Assembly (NCBI RefSeq): GCF_022479115.1
Contig: NZ_CP092497.1
Location: 6,758,001 to 6,822,000, forward strand
Direction: 5' to 3'
DNA from: Amycolatopsis sp. EV170708-02-1
GTDB taxonomy: Bacteria; Actinomycetota; Actinomycetes; Mycobacteriales; Pseudonocardiaceae
Length of the DNA stretch: 64,000 nucleotides
This document shows positions 34,691-42,434 of the stretch, piece after piece. How positions within the stretch are numbered: the first letter of the stretch is position 1; each line of letters starts with the position of its first letter. Under the pieces are notes generated by a model, which was not told the DNA's origin, ran no database searches, and saw only the letters and a program-made list of their open reading frames with translations. The translations under genes and the position numbers were made by a program.

Positions 34691-34755
34691 TCGTTGATCG
34701 GCCCTGGTCGTTCATAGGCCCTGGTCGTTCATAGGCCCTGGTCGTTCATCGGCAC
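34691..34755. repeat. 17-bp tandem repeat, three full copies plus a partial one
   Basis: The unit TCGTTCATAGGCCCTGG is present at 34708-34724 and 34725-34741. A two-mismatch copy lies at 34691-34707 and a truncated one at 34742-34755. It begins directly after the chelatase stop. The four units begin TCGTTSATMGG. It is not a hairpin; the function is unknown. Confidence 0.8.
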
Positions 34756-34851
34756 AGTAGAGCGTTTCGTCCCGTTCGGACCCTTGATACCGATCTTCGG
34801 TGGGTCTCATTCCCATTTCCGTGACGCCCCGCGTATGGGAACGGAGATTTC

Positions 34852-34881
34852 TTGACGAGTTACTTAACTTGCCGGTAACTC
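34852..34881 (+). promoter_or_regulatory. Candidate promoter and inverted repeat before the secreted protein
   Basis: TTGACG (34852-34857) and TAACTC (34876-34881) are spaced by 18 bases. The inverted pair GAGTTAC (34857-34863) and GTAACTC (34875-34881) overlaps both elements and could be an operator. The 5' leader to the ATG would be about 45 bases. Confidence 0.4.
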
Positions 34882-34935
34882 TCTAAACGCTGCGCAGCTC
34901 CCTCTCTCCCCATCGAACCCCCAGGTAGGTGGAAC

Positions 34936-35559
34936 ATGAAGGCTGCCATCCGTGCCCTCGTCTGCGCTTCGGCCGTACTCGTCCCGATCGCCGGTCTGGC
35001 CGCGCCGGCTTCGGCGGCGACCACCGTCGTCTTCGACTGCGAAGCGAAGCCGCCGCTCGTCGGCAACAAGTACCTCAAGCTGAACCAGGACGCGGACGTC
35101 ACCGCTCCGGCCACGGTCGCTCCCGGCGCCGCGCTCGACGTCGTCATCGACCCGGCGCCGAACACCGTCCCGGCCGAGGTCAGCGGCTACCAGGTCAAGA
35201 ACATCAAGGACTTCTCCCTGAAGATCCCGATCCCGGCCAACTCGACCTGGGTGGGCGCCGACCTCGCCGGCGGCTCCGGCATCGGCTCGACCCCGCCGAA
35301 GATCACCGTCTCCGGCAGCGTCGCGACGCTGAGCTTCCCCGGTCCGATCGCGGGCGGCTCGACGTTCGAACTGCCGACCGTGACCGCGCACCTCACCGCG
35401 GGCTCGTCCGGCACCATCGAGACGAAACTGGGCGGCACCAGCTACAGCGACCCGGGCCTGACGTTCACCGCCGTGGTCAGCGCCGGTTTCGACGTCTCCG
35501 CCCCGACGGCGTGCTTCCCGAACCCGAGCCCGACGTTCACCACGACGACGATCGGCTGA
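34936..35559 (+). CDS. Secreted beta-rich protein of unknown function
   Basis: Protein of 207 residues. It has a Sec signal peptide of about 28 residues ending APASA, then a mature protein rich in Thr, Ser, Pro and Gly with two Cys (FDCEAK near the start, TACFPN near the end), possibly disulfide-linked. Alternating hydrophobic strands suggest a beta-sandwich. It resembles secreted proteins seen in several actinomycetes that have no known role. It has its own terminator and probable promoter. Confidence 0.8.
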   Translation: MKAAIRALVCASAVLVPIAGLAAPASAATTVVFDCEAKPPLVGNKYLKLNQDADVTAPATVAPGAALDVVIDPAPNTVPAEVSGYQVKNIKDFSLKIPIPANSTWVGADLAGGSGIGSTPPKITVSGSVATLSFPGPIAGGSTFELPTVTAHLTAGSSGTIETKLGGTSYSDPGLTFTAVVSAGFDVSAPTACFPNPSPTFTTTTIG

Positions 35560-35564
35560 CCCGT

Positions 35565-35600
35565 GCCTGCGCCACCGTCGGAGGAGATGGTGGCGCAGGC
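35565..35600 (+). terminator. Hairpin terminator of the secreted-protein gene
   Basis: Perfect 12-base arms, GCCTGCGCCACC (35565-35576) and GGTGGCGCAGGC (35589-35600), enclose a 12-base loop beginning six bases after the stop. Confidence 0.75.
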
Positions 35601-35638
35601 CACTGCCCGGCCCGACTTCGCCCGTGCGAAGGTGGGGC

Positions 35639-36412
35639 ATGGCTGACGAACTGGTGCACTACGACGTGGTGGGCGGCACCGCCACGATCACCCTGGACTC
35701 CCCGCACAACCGCAACGCGCTCTCCGCCCAGCTGCGGCGCGAGCTGAGCGAATCGCTGGACAAGGCACAGGCGGACGACACGGTGCGGGTCATCGTGCTC
35801 ACCCACACCGGTCCGGTGTTCTGCGCGGGTATGGATCTCAAGGAGGCTCGCGGTGCCGGCGCGGGCGCCCAGGGCGTGAACGAGTTCCCGAAGATCCTCG
35901 AGCAGCTGTGGACCAGCCCCAAGCCCGTCGTGGCCAGGCTCGCGGGCCCCGCACGGGCCGGCGGGATCGGCATGGTGGCCGCGACCGACATCGCCGTCGC
36001 CGTGCCCGAAGCGACGTTCGCCTTCTCCGAGGTGCGGATCGGGGTCGTACCCGCCGTCATCTCGCTCACCGTGCTGCCGCGGCTCAACGCCCGCGCCGCG
36101 CACGAGCTCTTCCTGACCGGTGACACCTTCGACGCGAAGCGCGCCGTCGAGATCGGCCTGCTGAACTCGGCCGTCCCCGCCGACGAACTCGACGCCGAGG
36201 TCGCCCGCTACGTCAAGGCGCTCGCGCTCGGTGGCCCGAAGGCGCTCGCGGCGACGAAGGAACTGCTCAGCAAGCCCCGTCCCGCGACCCCCGCCGAAGG
36301 CTTCGAGGCCATGAACAAGCTGTCCGCCGGGTTCTTCGCGAGCGAAGAAGGCCAGGAGGGCATCACGGCCTTCGCACAGAAGCGCAAGCCGAACTGGGTC
36401 CCGGAGGCCTAA
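35639..36412 (+). CDS. Enoyl-CoA hydratase/isomerase family protein
   Basis: Protein of 257 residues from the ATG at 35639, after AAGGTGGGG; a GTG at 35624 is possible. The crotonase-fold oxyanion segments are HTGPVFCAGMDLKE and PARAGGIGMVAATDIAVA. A Glu lies in EVRIGVVP at the usual catalytic position, and a second acidic residue is present in the hydratase helix. It probably hydrates enoyl-CoA in fatty-acid or branched-chain catabolism. It ends four bases into the convergent barstar gene. Confidence 0.9.
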   Translation: MADELVHYDVVGGTATITLDSPHNRNALSAQLRRELSESLDKAQADDTVRVIVLTHTGPVFCAGMDLKEARGAGAGAQGVNEFPKILEQLWTSPKPVVARLAGPARAGGIGMVAATDIAVAVPEATFAFSEVRIGVVPAVISLTVLPRLNARAAHELFLTGDTFDAKRAVEIGLLNSAVPADELDAEVARYVKALALGGPKALAATKELLSKPRPATPAEGFEAMNKLSAGFFASEEGQEGITAFAQKRKPNWVPEA

Positions 36413-36765
36413 TCCGGCAAGACGACGGTGAGGCGCCGGGAGTCCTTCCGGTCACCGGAGGGCCCCAGCGCCCGCTGCGCGTCGGAAAGCACGCTGCGGA
36501 CGGCCAGGTACGCCTTGGGATCACGCTCGCGCAGTCCCGAGGATCCGGCCCAGATCAGTACGTGCTCGCCGGGCGGGAGCCAGGACAGGTCGGTCAGGCA
36601 GTCGTAGAGCGCGTCGAGGTTCTTCCCGAAGTAGTCCGGGAACGACAGCGCCTCGGCGATCACGTCGAGCGTCGAGTCCTTGTCGACCGTCCGCGCGCCG
36701 TCGATGAGATGCGGGTACGCGCCACGGGCGAACGCCTTGTCCGCCGCTTCCTTGCCCGCGCTCAT
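36409..36765 (-). CDS. Barstar-family ribonuclease inhibitor
   Basis: Protein of 118 residues. The core of the barstar fold is visible: HLIDGARTVDKDSTLDVI, ALSFPDYFGKNLDALYDCL (the FP-YFGxNxDAL signature with the inhibitory Asp) and a C-terminal RRLTVVLPD strand. It should bind and block the RNase encoded directly upstream, whose stop overlaps this ATG by four bases. Cytoplasmic. Confidence 0.93.
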   Translation of the reverse strand: MSAGKEAADKAFARGAYPHLIDGARTVDKDSTLDVIAEALSFPDYFGKNLDALYDCLTDLSWLPPGEHVLIWAGSSGLRERDPKAYLAVRSVLSDAQRALGPSGDRKDSRRLTVVLPD

Positions 36766-37232
36766 CGGCTGGGATCCACTACGACGAAGGACTTGTAGTG
36801 GTCCTCGGTGTAGTACAGCTCCTTGCCGGTACCGGTCACCAGCCGCCTCGCCCCGCGATCCGGGCTGCCCGGCGTCTTCACCGTGTACTCCCGGTAGTAG
36901 CCGGACCCCTTGGCGGGCAGGACCTTCTCCCGGTTCTGGAAGGTGACGTCGTCGTTGCGCGGATACGGGTACGGGCCGCCCGCCTGGATGAGCTTCCAGG
37001 TGTCGGACGCCTGCGCGGGAAGCTTCGTCAGGGGCTTGACCGGGAGACCGGATTCCTCGCCCGCGACCTTGCCCTTCGCCCCGCTCGCCGCGGCGTCGCC
37101 CGACGGCGCGGCCGAACTCGCCGGAGCGCTCTTCGTGTCGTCACCGCTGATGCCGTCCTTGACGAACCAGCCTGCGAGCACCAGCACGATCAGGCCGATC
37201 AGGGCGGCGGTGATCCGCCTACGGTTGAACAT
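36762..37232 (-). CDS. Barnase/RNase N1-T1-type ribonuclease, membrane-anchored or secreted
   Basis: Protein of 156 residues. A short basic N-terminus and one hydrophobic segment (about residues 8-24) are followed by a Ser/Ala-rich linker and a ribonuclease domain. Catalytic candidates are the Glu in FQNREKVLP, the Arg in YYREYTVK and the His in YYTEDHYKSF. The N-terminal segment has no clear cleavage site, so it may stay as an anchor. It is first in a pair with the barstar inhibitor, the order expected if the inhibitor protects the producer. Confidence 0.92.
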   Translation of the reverse strand: MFNRRRITAALIGLIVLVLAGWFVKDGISGDDTKSAPASSAAPSGDAAASGAKGKVAGEESGLPVKPLTKLPAQASDTWKLIQAGGPYPYPRNDDVTFQNREKVLPAKGSGYYREYTVKTPGSPDRGARRLVTGTGKELYYTEDHYKSFVVVDPSR

Positions 37233-37243
37233 GGTGTGCCAGC

Positions 37244-37447
37244 TTAGGAGGGCCGGTCGGAGTCGTTCGCATCGCGGGCCGTGCCGAAGCGCCGGGCGAC
37301 CTTCCCGAAGACCGTGTCGAGCACCCAGGCCGCGACCAGGCACAGCGGCACCACGACCGCCATGACCAGCACGAACTGCACGGGGAACGGGGCCTGCGCG
37401 AGCCACAGCTCCACGCCGTCCCACCAGTCCGCAAGCCCATTGAACAC
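37244..37447 (-). CDS. Small single-pass membrane protein
   Basis: Protein of 67 residues from a GTG at 37447, with one strong hydrophobic helix (FVLVMAVVVPLCLVAAWVL) and a basic C-terminus. It ends 11 bases before the RNase gene on the same strand, so it may be the first gene of that transcript. No family is recognised. Confidence 0.6.
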   Translation of the reverse strand: MFNGLADWWDGVELWLAQAPFPVQFVLVMAVVVPLCLVAAWVLDTVFGKVARRFGTARDANDSDRPS

Positions 37448-37506
37448 AGTGTGAGCCTACGCTCGCAGGCACTGCCGCCGCCGGTCAGGCCCGGTAAGTT
37501 GCTGGC

Positions 37507-38471
37507 ATGTTCGCCGTTTACGCTTCCGAACCCAACGCCGAAAAGCCGCTGGACTCGCTCGTGATCGGCGAGCGACCCGAACCCGAGGTACCTGAAGGCT
37601 GGGTGCGGGTCGACGTCAAGGCCGCCAGCCTCAACATGCACGACCTGTGGACCTTGCGCGGCGTCGGCATCAAACCCGAGCAGTTCCCGATGATCCTGGG
37701 CTGCGACGGCGCGGGCACCCTCGACGACGGCACCGAGGTCGTCGTCCACTCGGTGATCAACGCCCCGGGCTGGCAGGGCGACGACACCCTAGACCCGAAG
37801 CGCACGCTGCTCACCGAGAAGCACCAGGGCACCTTCGCCGAGCAGGTCGTGGTTCCGGCGCGCAACGTCGTGCCGAAGCCGTCGAGCCTGACCTTCGCGG
37901 AAGCCGCGACCATGGGCACGGCATGGCTGACGGCGTACCGCATGCTGTTCGTGAAGTCCGGGCTGCGACCGGGGCAGACGATGCTCGTGCAGGGCGCCTC
38001 CGGCGGCGTCTCGACCGCCCTCGTCCAGCTCGGGCGTGCGGCCGGGTTCCGGGTCTGGGTGACCGGGCGTAGCGAAGAGAAGCGTGCGCTCGCCGAGACC
38101 CTGGGCGCACATCAGACCTTTGAGTCCGGCGCGCGGCTGCCGGAGCGGGTCGACGCGGTCTTCGAAACCGTCGGCAAGGCGACCTGGTCCCACTCGGTGA
38201 AGTCGTTGAAGCCGGGCGGGATCATCGTCGTCTCGGGTTCGACCAGCGGCCCGGACGCTCACGCGGAGTTGCAGCGCGTGTTCTTCCTGCAACTGCGCAT
38301 CGCCGGTTCGACCATGGGACCAGGGACGAACTGAACGATCTCCTCGCCTACCTGGAACTCACCGGGGTCCGTCCGCGGATCGGCGCCGAGCTGCCGTTCA
38401 CCGAAGCCGAAACCGGGTTTAAGAACATGCTCGACGGGGAAACTTCCGGCAAGGTGGTCTTCACGCATTGA
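37507..38471 (+). pseudogene. Zinc-binding/quinone-oxidoreductase-like dehydrogenase, frameshifted near the 3' end
   Basis: MDR-family reductase. It has the GroES-like N-terminus (DVKAASLNMHDLWTLRG, ILGCDGAGTL) and an NADPH Rossmann part with VQGASGGVSTALVQLG. The first frame stops at 38334, but codons after GSTMG continue in another frame (TRDELNDLLAYLELTG ... GKVVFTH) to a stop at 38471. That is the expected C-terminus. One base is missing near 38316-38322. Both halves are intact, so a sequence error is likelier than a real null allele. It reduces quinones or enones with NADPH. Confidence 0.85.
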
Positions 38472-38606
38472 TCGGAGGGGTGAGTTCGCCCCCTCGCCGT
38501 GATCAACGGCGCACACAAGCGCACGTCCGCGCGTTCCACGCAGGTCAAACAGCCATTTCGCGGTCTTGTCAAGTGTCAAGAACGTTATGACTTGGCGAGG
38601 TTCTTA

Positions 38607-38633
38607 CGACCAAAGTTCGACCAAAATCCGACC
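38607..38633. promoter_or_regulatory. Three 11-bp-phased CGACC direct repeats
   Basis: CGACC recurs at 38607, 38618 and 38629, exactly 11 bases apart (CGACCAAA twice, then CGACCT). This is the spacing used by OmpR/PhoP- and SARP-type activators. The last unit ends 22 bases before the hydrolase ATG. Confidence 0.45.
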
Positions 38634-38654
38634 TCTCGCGGTTAGCCTGGAACC

Positions 38655-39697
38655 ATGACCGCATCGCAGCGGCCCGAACCGGCGGACCCGGGGGCCGGCC
38701 CACCACCGACACCGACCCGATCCGCGTCTCCTTCCGGCGCTACGCCGGTGTCCGCACCAGAGTGCTCGAAGTCGGGCCGCAGCCGGTGGAATCCACCGAC
38801 CGGACCCCACGGCGAATGCTCGGCAAACGGGCCACTGGACGCGGACAGGTCAAGCCGACCGCGCCGAGGCTGGTGCTGCTGCATGGCTACTGCGACAGCG
38901 CCGACACCTGGCGCCCGGTTCTGGAGCTGCTCGCGGCCGCCGGTGTTCCGGCGGTCGCGGTCGATCTGCCCGGATTCGGTGACGCTCAGCCACTGCGGCC
39001 GGGCCCGATGCTGCCGCAGCTGGACGCGTTCACCGCGGCCGTGGTCAAGGAACAGGCCGTACTCGGCACGGTGGTACTCGCCGGCAACTCGCTCGGCGGC
39101 ACGATGAGCCTGCGTGCCGCCGAGAACCACCGGCTGCCGGTCGCGGGCGTGGTGTCGATCGCCGCGCCCGGGTTCGTGGACAGCTGGCTCATCCGCACCG
39201 TGGCCAGGTACCCGCTGCCGCTGCGGATGTACTCGTCCCTGCCGCTGCCGATCCCCGGCTTCCTCGTGCGCGCCGTCGCCGAGCAGGTCGTCCCCCGGCT
39301 CCTGTACGCCGACTCCGCCGCCGCGGACGCCGCCCAGGTGCGCCGGTTCACCTCGCTGTTCCCGGACTACCGCTCCACCACGACCAGGCTCGAACAGGCG
39401 AGGCAGCTCGTCGAAGAGCTGGCGAACGCGTACCGGCTCGAAGAGATCCGTGTCCCGCTCCTGGTGGTCGTCTGCGGCAAGGACAAGCTGGTCAGCGCCG
39501 CCTCCGGACGGCAGCTGCACGCACTGGTCCCGCACAGCAGGCTGATGGTGCGCGAGGACTGGGGACACTGCCCGCAGCTGGACGACCCCGTCGAGATCTC
39601 GGAGCTGCTCACCTACTTCTCCGCCGGCGCGTCCAGGCCGTCGAAGATCGCCGCTCGCGTGGCCGCCGAAGTGAGCGAGGACACCGTCGCCGGATAG
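38655..39697 (+). pseudogene. Alpha/beta hydrolase, frameshifted near the 5' end
   Basis: The ATG at 38655 opens a frame reading MTASQRPEPADPG, but the protein continues only in another frame from the G run at 38690-38694: TTDTDPIRVSFRRYAG, then VLLHGYCDSADTW, the nucleophile GNSLGG, and the catalytic His in DWGHCPQLD. The overall length is one base short of whole codons. A GTG at 38762 could start a shortened protein, but it would lose a coding-like segment. Function: serine hydrolase of unknown substrate. An undercall of a six-G run is the likely cause. Confidence 0.85.
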
Positions 39698-39722
39698 GTG
39701 CGATCGCCCGTCTGCCAGTACG

Positions 39723-39757
39723 GTGCCCTTCGGACTGTGACCCAGTCCGAAGGGCAC
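39723..39757 (+). terminator. Hairpin terminator between hydrolase and permease
   Basis: Perfect 14-base arms (39723-39736 and 39744-39757) with a seven-base loop GTGACCC, 26 bases after the hydrolase stop. The permease ATG follows only 19 bases later. The hairpin therefore either lies in the permease mRNA leader or the permease has a very short leader. Confidence 0.75.
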
Positions 39758-39776
39758 AACCTGTTGGGAGACGACG

Positions 39777-41252
39777 ATGTCCGCACCGCGCAGCCTGGGC
39801 TCGGGATCCGGGATATTCCGCCGCAAACCGATCGATCAGATCCAAGAACTCAGTGGAGGCGGAGGACTCCAACGCACGCTGGGCCTGCGGCAGCTGACCG
39901 CGATCGGCGTCGGCGGCATCATCGGCGCGGGGATCTTCTCCCTGGCGGGCGCGGTCGCGAACAAGACCGCCGGCCCCGCCGTGCTGATCTCGTTCCTCAT
40001 CGCGGGTATCGCCAGCGCCGCCGCCGCGTTCTCCTACGCCGAGTTCGCCGGGCTGATCCCCCGCGCCGGGTCGGCCTACACCTACGGCTACACCGTGCTC
40101 GGCGAGATCGTCGGCTGGTTCATCGGCTGGGACCTGCTGCTGGAGTACACCGCGATCGTGGCGGTGGTCGCGATCGGCATCTCCGGCTACTTCAACGAGC
40201 TGCTGGGCTATCTCGACATCGAGCTGCCAACGTGGATGCTGGGCGCTCCGGGCACCGAAGCGGCCGGTGTCGCGCCGGGGTCCTACAAGATCAACCTGTT
40301 CGCCGTGCTCCTGTGCCTGCTGATCGCCTTCATCCTCAACCAGGGCATGAAGAACGCCGCCCGGTTCGAAACGCTGCTGGTCTACCTGAAGGTCGGCCTG
40401 GTCCTGCTGGTGATCGTCGTCGGTGTCTTCCACATCAACACCGACAACTACTCGAACTTCTTCCCGTTCGGCCTCAGCGGCGCGTTCACCGGAGCGGCGA
40501 CGGTGTTCTTCGCGGTCTTCGGGTACGACGCCATGTCCACCGCGGCCGAGGAATCGACCGACTCCCAGAAGCACATGCCGAAGGCGATCATCTACTCGCT
40601 CGCGATCTCGATGGTGCTCTACGTGCTGGCCTGCCTGGTCCTGACCGGGATGGTCAACTACAAGGACATCGACAGCGAGGCCGCCTTCTCCAGCGCTTTC
40701 GCGGGCCTCGGCATGAAGTGGCTCGGCCTGATCATCGCGGTCGGCGCGATCATCGGGATCACCACGGTGCTGTTCACGTTCCTCATGGGCGCGAGCCGCG
40801 TCGGCTACTCGATGAGCCGCGACGGCCTGCTGCCCAAGTGGTTCAGCAAGACCCACCCGGTGCGCAAGGTGCCGAGCCGGATGACCTGGGTGCTCGGTAT
40901 CGCGTCGGCGGTCATCGCCGGGCTGCTGCCCATCGGCGAGGCCGCGGAACTGACGAACATCGGCATCCTGCTCGCGTTCGTCGTGGTCTGCGTCGCGGTG
41001 ATCGTGCTGCGGTACAAGCAGCCGGATCTGCCCCGGTCCTTCAAGACCCCCGGCATGCCGATCGTGCCGATCATCGGGATCGTCTTCTCGATCTGGCTGA
41101 TCACGTTCCTGAACCCCGAGACCTGGCTGCGGTTCGCTGCCTGGTTCGGCGTCGGCCTGATCATCTACTTCGCCTACAGCCGCCGTCACTCCGCGATGAA
41201 CGCGAACAACGGTGACGCGAAGCAGGTCAGCGAAGACGACTCAACCGCGTAG
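39777..41252 (+). CDS. APC-family (cationic) amino-acid permease
   Basis: Protein of 491 residues with about 12 helices. The opening LGLRQLTAIGVGGIIGAGIF is the consensus first helix of APC transporters, and FFAVFGYDAMSTAAEES and SRVGYSMSRDGLLP are typical of the CAT subfamily. It should import a basic or neutral amino acid by proton symport. A GGGAG lies before the ATG. It overlaps the convergent nitronate monooxygenase gene by 26 bases. Confidence 0.92.
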   Translation: MSAPRSLGSGSGIFRRKPIDQIQELSGGGGLQRTLGLRQLTAIGVGGIIGAGIFSLAGAVANKTAGPAVLISFLIAGIASAAAAFSYAEFAGLIPRAGSAYTYGYTVLGEIVGWFIGWDLLLEYTAIVAVVAIGISGYFNELLGYLDIELPTWMLGAPGTEAAGVAPGSYKINLFAVLLCLLIAFILNQGMKNAARFETLLVYLKVGLVLLVIVVGVFHINTDNYSNFFPFGLSGAFTGAATVFFAVFGYDAMSTAAEESTDSQKHMPKAIIYSLAISMVLYVLACLVLTGMVNYKDIDSEAAFSSAFAGLGMKWLGLIIAVGAIIGITTVLFTFLMGASRVGYSMSRDGLLPKWFSKTHPVRKVPSRMTWVLGIASAVIAGLLPIGEAAELTNIGILLAFVVVCVAVIVLRYKQPDLPRSFKTPGMPIVPIIGIVFSIWLITFLNPETWLRFAAWFGVGLIIYFAYSRRHSAMNANNGDAKQVSEDDSTA

Positions 41253-42278
41253 CGGCTTCGCGGGCTTCGGTCTGGAGGCGTTCGACGATCGACGCCGCCG
41301 GGCCGGAGCCCGCGAGTTCGTAGGTCTGTCCCGCGTAGAGGGACATGATCTCGGGGTCGCCCGCCTTGCCCGCCGCCGCGCGGATCGGCTTGGTCAGGTT
41401 GTTGACCTCCGGATACGCCGACGGAGCGGTGGCCGAGAAGTCCGCGACCGCGCGGTTGACCAGAGACCGGGCCGGACGTCCGCTGAAGGCCCGGGTGAAC
41501 GCCGTCGGCCTTCCTCCGTCCGCCAGCGCCTGCCGGTGCGCGGGCTGCGTCCCGGCCTCGTCCGCCCGCAGGAACGCGGTGCCGAGCTGCGCCGCGACAG
41601 CCCCCGCCGCCAGCACCGCCGCGATGTCGGCGCCGTGCACGAGCCCGCCGGTCGCGACGAGCGGCAAGTCCGTCCGCGCCGAGACCAGCCGGAGCAGGCT
41701 CAGGACGCCGTACTGCGCACCTCCGCCTTCGGCTCCGGGCTCGTCGGCGAAAAGCCCTCGATGCGCTCCGGCCTCGAATCCCTGCACCACGAGCGCGTCC
41801 GCGCCGACGGCCACGGCCCGATCGGCTTCCGCCGGGCTGGTGACCGTGACGGCCACCTTGCTCCCGCCGGCGTGCAAGCGTTCGACGTCCTCGGCCGAAG
41901 GCGTGCCGAAGGTGAAGGAAACGACCGGCACCTTCCGGCCCAAGACGACCTCGAGCTTCGCGGCATAGGCATCGTCGTCCCAGCGCGGTTCCCCGGGCTC
42001 GACGCCGAGGCGCTCGGCCTCCGCGCGCCAGCGCTCGATGTGCGCACCGAGATCCGCTTCGGCGGCGGAGCCACCCGATACGAAGAGGTTCACACCGAAC
42101 GGCTCACCGGTCAGCTCGGCCGTCTTGGCGATCCGGTCCGAGAGGGCGTCGGCGCTCAGATATCCCCGGCCAGGAAGCCGAATCCACCCGCCGCGGTCAC
42201 CGCGGCGACGAGCTCGGGAGTGGTCGGCCCGCCCGCCATCGGGGCCGCGATCAGGGGGAAACGCAAGTCTTCGAACAC
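41227..42278 (-). pseudogene. Nitronate monooxygenase (2-nitropropane dioxygenase), frameshifted
   Basis: The N-terminal 42 or so codons from the GTG at 42278 read [16 protein letters not shown] and [12 protein letters not shown], the family start. The rest, [11 protein letters not shown] onward with VVSFTFGTPSAEDV, DALVVQGFEAGAHRG, LPLVATGGLVHGAD and AQLGTAFLRADEAG, is in another frame. One base is missing in the C run at 42164-42167 (G run on the coding strand). The FMN-binding TIM barrel is otherwise complete. It oxidises toxic propionate 3-nitronate or similar nitronates. Confidence 0.88.
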
Positions 42279-42346
42279 GTTCCCGACGATAGTCCCCTCG
42301 TGGCGGCACGCATTGTGACGTTCGAGTCACTCCAAGGTTCCCTCGT

Positions 42347-42362
42347 GGTGGTCTAGACCTTT
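42347..42362 (+). promoter_or_regulatory. DasR-responsive element (dre)
   Basis: The palindromic core TGGTCTAGACC (42349-42359) is identical to the centre of the DasR consensus AGTGGTCTAGACCACT. Twelve of 16 positions match over the whole site by my count. It lies 72 bases before the hexosaminidase start. DasR is the GntR repressor of chitin and N-acetylglucosamine genes. Confidence 0.7.
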
Positions 42363-42390
42363 AACGGCGAAGATGCGACGATCGGACCGT

Positions 42391-42406
42391 CGTGACGCAC
42401 GTCACG
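42391..42406 (+). promoter_or_regulatory. CRP-type palindrome before the hexosaminidase
   Basis: The perfect 16-base palindrome CGTGACG-CA-CGTCACG fits the CRP/FNR-type GTGA-N6-TCAC pattern. It lies 28 bases before the GTG start and downstream of the dre site, so it may act as an operator or roadblock rather than a class I activator site. Confidence 0.45.
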
Positions 42407-42434
42407 CCCAGTCCCGTCCCCCTTGGAGGCCCCG

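Noticed and set aside
38762..39697. GTG at 38762 as the true start of the alpha/beta hydrolase
   Set aside because: In-frame codons upstream (DPIRVSFRRYAGVRTRV) are clearly coding-like, and an ATG with a suitable context at 38655 reaches them if one G is restored in the run at 38690-38694.
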